Below, in pieces: positions 55,236 through 64,000 of a stretch of 64,000 nt of DNA; within the stretch, counting starts at the first letter, position 1; every line of letters starts with the position of its first letter. The translations under genes were made by a program, and so were the position numbers. The notes under the pieces were generated by a model. That model had not been told where the DNA came from, searched no databases, and saw nothing but the letters and a program-made list of their open reading frames with translations. Source of the stretch: Hyperoodon ampullatus (taxonomy: Eukaryota > Chordata > Mammalia > Artiodactyla > Ziphiidae); NCBI GenBank assembly GCA_949752795.1, contig OX457056.1:203981654-204045653 (forward strand), in the 5' to 3' direction.

Positions 55236-56564
55236 ATGTCAGAGACTTCACTGAAGAGATGTTGATATTCTTGTTCCATGACTCACCCACTAAAGTTTAC
55301 AAGTCAAATACTGTCACAAATATTCTATTTGCCTTTTGCAGTAAAAGTTCCCCCTTGAATATTCATCCAATAGCCCAGCATCTTAACAACTAATTTATAT
55401 TGTACTAATATTTATTCATTGTTATGAGAACTAGTAGTTGGCAAATTTTAGGGTAACAAAACATCCTGATTTGCTTGGGACTGTTCCAGTTTCAGCACTG
55501 ATATTCATATGTCTTGTGCTGTCCCTCAGTCCTGGTTGCCCCAGCCGCCCTACCTGTAGTAAATGTCTCGGTAAACCACCCAGATTCCTACTTCAGGACC
55601 AAGGCCCTCTTTTCACCAGCTGCTGGTAGTGTCAGCTCACAGTTGAGACCCTACTCAGGCAACTGCCTCATTCCAAATTATGCCCTGCCTCCAGGAGCTG
55701 TAAGCCATTGACGTAGCCCCAATCCTCAATTCAGGATGTCTCTGATTGGCCATCCCAGCTCTAGAGCTCCCCGTGGGGACAGCTGAGGCCTCTGTTACAA
55801 CTGCCTTGCAATTCAACTTCTCCTACTACCCAATCCTGCTTCTCTTGCTCCCTCGCAGAGGCAGCTCCTGAGGGCACTCCCTAATATACCCCTACAGGCA
55901 AATCACAGAGTTCGAGTCTGGAGAAATCTGCCCTCCAATAGCTGGCACAGAATTGGGGTGGTCCTAGGAAAGAGATTCTGGAATAAGATTTTGGAGCTGG
56001 GTTACCTAATGACTGGCTGGTAATGAAAACCCCTCACTAGTGGTAGGTGGAGGCCCTGACAAAGTAGCAGTGCAATTGTGAAATTTTCATCAGCAGCAAA
56101 CTGGGGCGGGATGCCAGCGGAAGGGAATGTACTGGAGGGTGCAGCATCCTGGGCACCCAGAGGTTCAGGGAGAGTAGTAATTTAAGGACAACGGAATGGG
56201 TGTTACTGGCCACTATCTATGTATTGGGCAGAGACAAGAAAGGCTGACAGTGATTAATCACCAATTTGAGAGGCTGAACCTCCTTAGGTTGAGGCCCAGA
56301 ACTTAAATCATAAGGTAGCAGAGCTCCAGTGAAGACAGAATTCTCAATCCTAACAAGTCGGCTGTGTCAAAATCATGGCCTTAATTGAGAAAGAATGATG
56401 AGATCCTGAGATATGGAATGAGGACATGTGGGCCGATGTCCTTGTAAGTCTCTCCAGATTTCCTATGAATCCTTTGGACTATAGAAGGGACCTACTCTCC
56501 AGGTTAAAAGTTAGCACTCTTCGCTTTTGAAGTTTATACAGGGATTTTTGCCTTACAAGAAAAC
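55236..56564. other. Intergenic, no recognised gene
   Basis: Short overlapping frames near 55438-55711 have no family resemblance. No clear repeat is recognised. Confidence 0.4.
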
Positions 56565-56752
56565 ACTTCCTATAGATACACACCACTTTATATAAAATAG
56601 ATAAACAATAAAAATTTACTATATAGCACATGGAACTATATTCAGTATCTTGTAATAACCTATAATGGAAAAGAATCTGAAGCTGTACACCTGAAACTAA
56701 CACAATATTTGAAATCATCTAAAGTTTAATAAATAAAATTAAAAAAAATACT
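56565..56752 (+). mobile_element. Young L1 3' UTR, 5'-truncated
   Basis: cacaccactttatataaaat, tactatatagcacatggaac, ctgaaactaacacaatattt then an A-rich tail. Same family as the piece at 52320-52765. Confidence 0.8.
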
Positions 56753-57059
56753 TCCTTTCCTCAAAGGATCTTAAGGTACTCTGCCACCTCCACTCCCCAC
56801 CCCCAAAACCAATAACTAGGTTTAAGTCACAACATAAGTGATGGGAAAAAAAGAGACTGTGTCTCAGAAAAGCTGTATTGGCGGAAGCTGGAAGAGTATA
56901 TATAGATCTTGGGTATACGTGGTCAAGGCAGGGAAGAACGTAAAGCTGGGTAAGGAAGAACTCATTTCTAAGAGAGCATTCACCTATGATATAGGAATTC
57001 ACCCTGGGAAGGACCCCAGGAGATGTTGCCATCACACTGCTAGGATGACTGTTTGAAGC

Positions 57060-57500
57060 TTGGAGAAAACATCATATCAAATCGGTCTGCTGTATCAATG
57101 ATATCATATTCATCACATTAGGTGAGCGGGAAGTGCCAATAAGTTGAAGGCTTTGGTGAGATACTTGTGCATCAGAGGGTGGGAGTTAAACCCTACAAAT
57201 ATCCAGGGCTCTTGTACATCAGTGAAGTTTTTAGAGGTGTAGAGGCTGGGCTATACTGGGACATCCCCTCCAAAGTAAAGGACAAATTTGCATTTCATGC
57301 CTTCCACTACTAAGAAGGGAGCACAATGCGTGGTAGGCCCTTAGGGTTCTGCAGTCAGCATTTTCCACACTCGTGAATACTGCTTTGGTCCTTTTGCTGG
57401 TAACTAAGAAGACTTCTAGCTTTCAATGGGGTTTTGAAGTAAGTCCAGGATGTGGTGACAGCAGCCCTGACAGTTCGGCCTTTCTAGCCAGCAGACCAGT
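57060..57500 (+). pseudogene. Decayed endogenous retrovirus pol remnant (ERV1-like)
   Basis: Short stretches in shifting frames resemble the thumb/connection part of a gammaretrovirus-type reverse transcriptase: a degenerate catalytic-loop area near 57090-57115, a conserved-looking helix at ~57120-57230, and a connection segment at ~57270-57450. At least two frameshifts and several stops break it. No gag, env or paired LTR is recognised nearby. It is a non-functional fossil. Confidence 0.55.
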
Positions 57501-58620
57501 GCATTTGAAGTTGTTTGCATTGCCTTGTAAACTCCCTCTCCATCACCCCCTAAAGTCTTCAGTGAAGTGGTACCTCCCACTGTGGGTGTGAGAGGCAGCG
57601 GAGTTTCACGTTCAGATTCTTTTGCTACAAAACAGAGACTCTAATATGGAAGTTAAAACCCCAGGCAACAGAGAACCTAAGTACCCTGGAAATTTTCAGA
57701 AAACCAGGGAAATGGAGCCAAAAATGGATTGGCAGAGAGACCCCATCTGACAACTGTGTTGCACATCTAATTCATCATTATACAAATTAGGAAGGTGGGG
57801 AGGAACTGTTAAAAAGCAGCCAAATGAGTTATAAAAGGCAGCAAAATATTAATGCTTTCCAGAGTTGTTCTCCAACAATTTGCATGGAAAATATAAAGGT
57901 GCTGCTGAAGCTTTAACCCATGTTTCCTGACTAGGGGATAAAATTGGGATCCTGATATAAAATCATGTTTCTCTTGTTCTTCCCCCAGATACCAGGTGGC
58001 ATCACCATTTCCCTCCTCTGACTCTGTTCCAGCTCCCTGGGATTCTGTCTGTGGCCAAGGCAGCCAATGCCTGGGCAAAAAGTGCCCGATTTCTCCTACA
58101 GATGCCCTTGCTGTCCCCTGCCAAGGCTGCCAGTCCCCACGCGGCCACTGCAGGTGCTGCCCTTTGGGCTCTCAGTGCCCCACAGACAACCCAGCCAAAT
58201 TGCCTTCATGGCCTTGACCTCCCTCCATCACTGCCTTTCCCCAAAACCAGAGCTGGGCCAGGGGATACCATGGGTAACCCACTCTGACTTGTACTCAGCA
58301 GTGCCATATTTAGTGATTTGATACCCAGAAGTGATCATTTTTAAACACGCTTCCATCTGATAAATTATTTTCAGTAATAATCATGAAAAAAATGAATAGT
58401 GATAATGGCCAGAAGAGAAATGCAGCAGTGAAAGTTTTCTTTTTTTGAATTATGTATGGATAACCAGGCCTGTAAATAAATAAGAAAGGAAAGCAGAAGG
58501 AAAGCTTGTAGTACAAAAAGGAAGAAGTTAGTAAGATTGCTTTTAATTCCATGAATGTATTTTTGCCATTTTATTATGAATTTTTCCAGCATACAGCAAA
58601 GTTGAAGAAGTTTTAATGAT
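57501..58620. other. Intergenic; Cys/Pro-rich open frames of no known family
   Basis: Three overlapping plus frames at 57996-58321 and a minus frame at 57809-58078 arise from a GC-rich patch. One plus frame has several Cys, but the spacing fits no module I know. A splice-acceptor-like cttgttcttcccccag sits at ~57973-57988. Confidence 0.3.
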
Positions 58621-58624
58621 AACG

Positions 58625-60620
58625 TATGACCAGCATGTAGATTTTACCAGTAATATTTTACTATAGTTGCCTTATCAGATAGTTACCCACCTATCCATTC
58701 CTCTATCTATCTATCAATCTTATCTTTCATATTTAAACTATTTTAAAATGGTGTTAGATATATAGAAAAGTTGCAAAGATAAGTACAGAGCTTTCTCACG
58801 TAGCCTGCACCTAGTTTTCCCTATTATTAACAGCTTATATTAGTGTAGTACATTTGTTACAACTAATGAAACAATATTGATACATCTTTTTAAACTAAAC
58901 TCATACTTTATTCAGATTTCTGTAGTTTTTTTCATAATATCCTTTCTCTGTTCCAGGATCTTCTCCAGGATATCATATTACATTTAGTTGCCATGTCTCC
59001 CTAGGCTCCTCTGGGATATAACAGTTTCTCAGACTTCCCTTGTTTTTGATGACCTTGACAGTTTTGAGGAGTACTGGTCAGGTATTTTGTAGAATGTCCC
59101 TTAATTTGATGTTTTTCTCACGGTTATCCTGGTGTTACAGGTTCTGGGGAAGAAGACCACAGAAATTAAGCCACTTTCAGCACATAATTATCAAAGGTCC
59201 ATGCTATCCACACGATTTATTACTGAGGATGTTCACCTTGGTCACCTGGCCAAGGTAGCGTTTGCCAGGTTTCTTCATTGTAAAGCTACCTTTCCCTCTC
59301 CTTTTCATACTGTGCTCTTTGGAAGCAAATCACTAAGTGTAACCCACCCTTAGGTAGTGGAGGGAGGATTATTTGGGGTTGTTTTATATGGGGAGATTTG
59401 TCTCTTCTCATCTATTTATTTATCTATTTAATTATTTATTTATATTAAAATAGATTCTTGGGTATTTATTTTATACTTTGGACTAAAATCCAGTCTTTTT
59501 TTTTGCCCCAGTTTCTCCTGCTTTGGCGTTTGGGAGCTCTTCCAATTAGCTCTGGTATCCCTTTGATATACCCTCATAGTTTTATTTTTTGAGCACTTCC
59601 TTACTTTCTGGCACTACAAGGTGCTCCAGGCTCATCTTGTATATTCCCAGACCCAGTCCTAGAATCAGCCATTTCTCCAAGGAGCCCTGGTTCCTTTTAT
59701 TGGAGAATGGTGTCAGAAACCAAGATCTGGGCACAAGGGGTGCTTGTTGCTACTAGAGTATTGTTCTTTCCAAGCCCTCTCAGCAGCTAGAGCTAAGAAA
59801 TATATGCATGTATACTAACCTGTGTATAAGAACATATATAGATATTTAGATATAGATTATTATAGGTTATGTAATCTATATCTATATAAGGATGCAGATT
59901 ATGTCTGTATCTATCCATCAATATCTGCATTAAGATTAACATGAGTTCATACTAATTCTTCTATTCTAATCCAGAACCACAAGGCTCCTTCTAGCCTCCT
60001 CCTTTTGCTGATCTGTAACCTCTCTCACTGATAGTAGGAAACCTGGCTATCCACCAGCCATTTACTTATTTGCTCACTCCTGGCATACACATATAGCAGT
60101 TTTAGAATTGTTAACTTGTCCCCCTGGAGAAACACCTTTACCAACCAGAGTATAGTCTGATGTACTCTTTCTTTTGTCTTTAGTCTTACAGTTTCCAGTC
60201 ATTTCCAAAGTTAGGTAGGTCAGCATCTCTTTTCCCTATTTCCCTTAGTGAGCTCATGTTGCACATTAGTAATATAGTTAGATTCTTTTGTCACAGGCTG
60301 TATTCCATCCCAGGATTCCCCCACCCTCCTAGTTGATTTTTTTAAAATTTTGCATAATTAAGGTTCACACATGTTCTGTAAAGTTCTATGGGTTTCTACA
60401 AATGGATAGTGTTGTGTAGCTACTGCTACAGTAATATGCAGAATAGTTTCATGGCCCTATAAGTCCCCTGTGCTTAATCTAGTCAGTCCTTCTCTCTCCC
60501 CAAATCCTTAGCAATGACTGGCTGATCAGTTTTCCATCTCTAATGAGTTTTGCCTTTCCCAGAATGTAGACTATCTTTCTGCCTTCTTTCATTTTGCAAT
60601 ATGCATTTAAGATTCACCCA
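58625..60620 (-). mobile_element. Old L1 3' region(s), antisense
   Basis: gttgcaaagataagtacaga, ggtcaggtattttgtagaat, cacctggccaaggtagcgtt and attaaggttcacacatgttc are reverse L1 3' UTR text; likely two or more pieces with unique or simple sequence (59400-59450, 59800-59900) between them. Confidence 0.65.
59847..59884. repeat. Perfect 13-bp inverted repeat in AT-rich sequence
   Basis: tagatatagatta (59847-59859) is the exact reverse complement of taatctatatcta (59872-59884), with a 12-nt loop. A hairpin or cruciform is possible. Confidence 0.85.
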
Positions 60621-60879
60621 TGTTGTTACACGAATGAATGCTTGTTCCTTTTGAAAAAATGGAAAGAACATATGCCAATTTTAGTTCAATCTCAATAATG
60701 AGTAATAACATTTCAAGACTTAATGTCTGCAAATTAAGAACTTCATCAAAATTGATCTGTGCATCTTCATATTTAAAGGACAGTACAACCAGATTTGACA
60801 ATCTATCTATTCATAGTTGATCAAAGAACTTTTTTTATTCATTTTAACTTTGAAAAGTTTCTTTCATATAAAGTAACAG

Positions 60880-61400
60880 ATGTGCAAATTTCACAGTAAA
60901 ACCTTACCACTGTTAGAGCTGTAGGAAAAGACGTTCAATTTCACTCTAAGAGAAATGCGAATTAGAATTATGCAATAATATTTACACTTCTCATTTTGTC
61001 AAAGATCAAAGAGTTTGATGACATAATATGTGAGTGAGAATGTGAGATAGGAGGAACTCCACTATATTGCAGATAGAAGTGTAAATTGGAGTATCCTTTA
61101 AAATTATGGCAATAGCTATAAAAATTACAAATGCACATGCCTTTTGGTTCTGCATTCAACTTACAGGATTTTTTTCTGTAGAGGAGCTTACATATGTGTG
61201 AAATGAGGTATGTAAAGATTATTTACTGCAGCATTGTTTGTAATGGCCTATAATTAGAAATAACATAAATGTCCATCAATAAAGGACAGATTAATCAAAT
61301 TAAATCAAATCAAGTCAATTTAAATTGTACAGTGTCATTAAATAGCCTATACGAAAAGATATAATAAGTGAAGAATGCAAGGTACAGAGCTGTGAGTATA
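60880..61400 (+). mobile_element. Old L1 3' region
   Basis: agagaaatgcgaattagaat, gtttgtaatggcctataatt and aataacataaatgtccatca are old L1 3' text. Confidence 0.7.
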
Positions 61401-61409
61401 GTATCTGTA

Positions 61410-61456
61410 TTAGGGCTTTTTAGAGAAATAGAACAAATAGGATTAATGGATGGGTG

Positions 61457-61493
<37 letters not shown>

Positions 61494-61995
61494 GAGAAGA
61501 TTATAGGAATTGACTCATGGGCTTATGGAGGGCATGAAGTCCCACAATCTGCCATCTGTAAGCTGGAGAACCAAGAAAGCCAGTGGTGTGATTCAGTCTG
61601 AGAACAGAGGCCTGAGAAACATGGGGGCTGATGATGTAAGTCCAAGTCCAAAGGCCTTAGAATCTGGGACTGACAATGTAAGTCCCAGTCTGAGTCTGAA
61701 AGCCTGAGAACCAAGAGCACCAAAGTCTGAGGGCAGGAGAAGATGGATGTCTCTCCTAGCTTTACCTTTTTTTGAAGATTTACCCTTTTCCAGCCTTTCT
61801 GTTCTATTCAGGCCCTCAGAGGATTGGATGATGCCCACCTGCATTGGTGAGGGTGGATCTTCTTTACTCAGCCTACTGATTCAAATGCTAACCTCTTCCA
61901 CAAACACCCTCACAGACACACCCAGAAATAATGTTTATTATCTATTTGGGACATCCTTAGCCCAGTCAAGTTGACACATAAAATTAACCACCATC
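61410..61995. mobile_element. Old interspersed repeat with internal (GATA)n, class unresolved
   Basis: tagagaaatagaacaaatag, cacaatctgccatctgtaag, tctattcaggccctcagagg and cccagtcaagttgacacata are hallmarks of a widespread old mammalian repeat ending ataaaattaaccaccat. I cannot decide between an LTR and an L1 3' end. A (GATA)n microsatellite lies at 61457-61493. Confidence 0.6.
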
Positions 61996-62749
61996 GTATC
62001 CTTCCATTTATTTACAAAACATTTGCTTGCATATGCAAAGCTTATCTCTTGAAGGATACTCAAGAAATTTATAATGGTGGCTGATTTGAGGGAGAGAAGG
62101 TAGACAACTGGGCTGCAGGGTGGAAGGAGACCTACTTTTCATTGTGTACCCTTTGTCCTTGTAAAACTTGTACCATGTTAATATACATGTAAATGTGATA
62201 TAATAAATTAAATGTGAATTTAAAATCCTTGAAGAGTATAAAATAACTGCAGAGAGCAGTAGGGGAGTGAGAGCCTTTAGCTCTGGATTTAGCATAATCT
62301 TGGCAACAGAAAAAAGAAAGAAGATGAATGGCATTGAGTGCAACAGGCTTAAATGTGGCCAGTGTCACAGTGATTCCCCTGCCAGATAAGAAAACATCTG
62401 TATCTAAGGATAAAATGCTTATGCAAGGAATGCAACAGTACATAGATGAATATGAGTATTTTGTAAAACTGGATGAGAAAAAGCATTCTGAGAAAATGAG
62501 GGGAAGTTTTATATTGAGGATTGATCCTGAGAGTCATCCTGGACCTTCCTTATCCCTCCATCTACATATCTATGAATCATCAAATCCTAGCAATTTAACC
62601 ACTAAAAGATATCACAAATATCTCAACTTTCCTCTACCACTTCCCTAGCCTAATCTACCACTAGTCACTAACCCAGACTGGCAGTCCTGAATCCCTTCAT
62701 TCTAAATTAGAATCCTTAGTAGTCTCTATTCTCTTTCACAGAACCCTTT
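61996..62749. other. Intergenic; 106-codon plus frame at 62328-62648, unrecognised
   Basis: The first half of the frame's product is Lys/Glu-rich (for example QQYIDEYEYFVKLDEKKHSE), which looks protein-like, but I know no such family and see no gene context. Confidence 0.3.
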
Positions 62750-62930
62750 ATTTGTCTTCATAAGTCTTGTCCATATATGAGAATACTTATTGGTGTACTT
62801 GTTTGATTAATGTCTCTTTCCCCAACTGGACTATAAGCTCCAAGAAGTCAGAGACCATGTCTGTTTTGCTAATCACTATATCCCCAACTCCAAACTTTGT
62901 GTTGAATAAATGAATGAACTAGATTATGGA
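62750..62930 (+). mobile_element. L2 LINE 3' end
   Basis: actggactataagctccaag, gagaccatgtctgttttgct and gttgaataaatgaatgaact are clear L2 3'-end text. Confidence 0.75.
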
Positions 62931-63269
62931 ATTCATTTGATAAACATAGCTGTATACATAAGGGGAATATTTTAAAACTGCATTGATGAGAATATAAGGA
63001 GATAAATTATCAGAAGCAGCTATGTACTTGGTCATGAAGGATGGTCTAAAAAATACACTAGGTTTTTTCAGTCTCTGACCTCCACAAGTGTGCCATGCTT
63101 TGAGAGCTGTCTTCCTAGATGCTTCAGCAAGGCATAAGACTTCAATACTAGTAAACTGAACAATTCTCCTTTTCACTATTTCACTCTACTTTTGTGTACA
63201 GCAAAGAGCTTCTTATTTGAAGACGTGAGGTCAAAGAAGACTGTATATATTGTTTTAGCATCACCTCCC

Positions 63270-63418
63270 TAGCAAGTCTGTACAGGTTGAGTATGAACTG
63301 GATGGAGTTCATGGCGAAGTTTTGCTTCAGGAATTTCCTGAAATAACTCTCCACAAAAGTTCGGCTCTCAGAATTGAAGATTACATTGACCTCATGCACT
63401 GCTAGTGCCCATTTAAAA
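63270..63418 (-). other. Exon-like open stretch, gene unknown
   Basis: On the minus strand an acceptor-like tcttgattcccag precedes an open frame of ~50 codons (motif-like pieces FVESYFRKFLKQNF and SIQFILNLYRLARE) that ends at an AG|GTGATG donor-like site. The composition (aromatic, Lys and Leu rich) is protein-like. I cannot name it; a lone exon of an unmapped gene, an old retrocopy and chance remain open. Confidence 0.3.
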
Positions 63419-63479
63419 ATTTTCTGGGAATCAAGACCACCATGAAGAAGTTTCCAGTGATTGTTACCAGGTTTTAATG

Positions 63480-63640
63480 ACCAAAAGTACTCTGTACATA
63501 CTTTTTTCCATGTTCCATTGTGATAATTGTAATGTATTGCAATAATTTATGTGTCTGTTTCTTCTGCTTTTGTAATGTGCCCTTCTCAAGGACAGGAATG
63601 TAATAGGAACTCAATATATATGTCTTAAATGAATAATCTG
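63480..63640 (+). mobile_element. L2-like LINE 3' fragment
   Basis: tgcccttctcaaggacagga and gtaataggaactcaatatat resemble a diverged L2 end. A short MIR-like piece (ctggacagatcatttaatct) follows at ~63730. Confidence 0.45.
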
Positions 63641-64000
63641 AATTCAGTACCTGCATTTGCCTCTTGGAGGAAAATTTTATTAGAGAGAGAACAGTTCTAG
63701 TGTAATTCACCACTGATTAGCACCGTAGCTCTGGACAGATCATTTAATCTTTCTTCATTTTCCTCCCTTTTAAATAATTATGAAAAATGTAAATATAAAG
63801 AATAATAAAATTAACATCTACCTACCACCCAGTTTTATAAAATTTTAATATTTCATCAATTATGACAGAGAGAATGCCGTGTGTTCATCAAATCCTATTT
63901 CATTTTCCTCTTCCCTGGACACACAAAAAGATTGCATCCCCCAGCTTCCTTTGCAGGCAGGTTGGTACCATGAGACTCGTTGTGTCAATGGGCTGTAAGC

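Noticed and set aside
57996..58320. Cys-rich plus-strand frame that at first glance resembles a granulin-type module
   Set aside because: The Cys spacing does not fit granulin, the frame has no signal peptide, and alternate frames are equally open in this GC-rich patch.

Overview
This is mammalian nuclear DNA, most likely from a cetacean. The main evidence is 13 insertions or pieces of tRNA-derived CHR-family SINEs, in roughly 215-bp, 320-345-bp and 120-bp forms. Each has a tRNA-like head (A box near tggcgcagtgg, B box near ggttcgtgccc), many are nearly identical to each other, and most have exact target-site duplications. CHR SINEs are known from whales, hippos and ruminants. The abundance of the young ~215-bp form points to a whale or dolphin, but a hippopotamus cannot be excluded from this window alone. 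There are no bacterial genes, CRISPR arrays or phage features.

The window holds one protein-coding gene that I can support: STN1 (older name OBFC1), a subunit of the CST (CTC1-STN1-TEN1) telomere and replication complex. It lies on the minus strand. All nine coding exons can be read, running from the start codon at 43611 down to the stop at 7949. Their lengths (133, 96, 69, 159, 124, 172, 123, 73 and 158 nt) sum to 1107 nt, which is 368 codons plus a stop and equals the human protein length. Every junction has AG/GT signals and the phases fit. A CpG-rich promoter lies at about 43800-44720, where a non-coding first exon is expected but not resolved. The gene looks intact.

Layout: 1-7948 is 3' flank and possible 3' UTR, with a 94-codon minus-strand reading frame just past the STN1 stop. 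7949-43671 is STN1, whose introns hold old L1, L2, MIR and hAT copies, an antisense L1 of over 3 kb (10.3-13.9 kb), a young twin-primed L1 (17.9-18.4 kb), two LTR remnants (40.0-42.0 kb) and most of the SINEs. 43.8-44.7 kb is the CpG island. 44.8-64.0 kb is intergenic, with L1/L2 pieces, SINEs, a palindromic MITE-like element and a decayed endogenous retrovirus pol remnant (~57.1-57.5 kb).

The most notable structures beyond the gene are a ~43-bp inverted repeat (39/43 identical) inside the STN1 CpG island, a CHR SINE that seems to carry a 3' transduced segment, a twin-priming L1 inversion with a 17-bp duplication, a tandem NAGNAG acceptor at STN1 exon 7, two G-quadruplex-prone tracts in an STN1 intron, and an unidentified exon-like reading frame near 63.3 kb. 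I found no convincing new gene system. Family names for old repeats are from recognition by eye and their ends are approximate.
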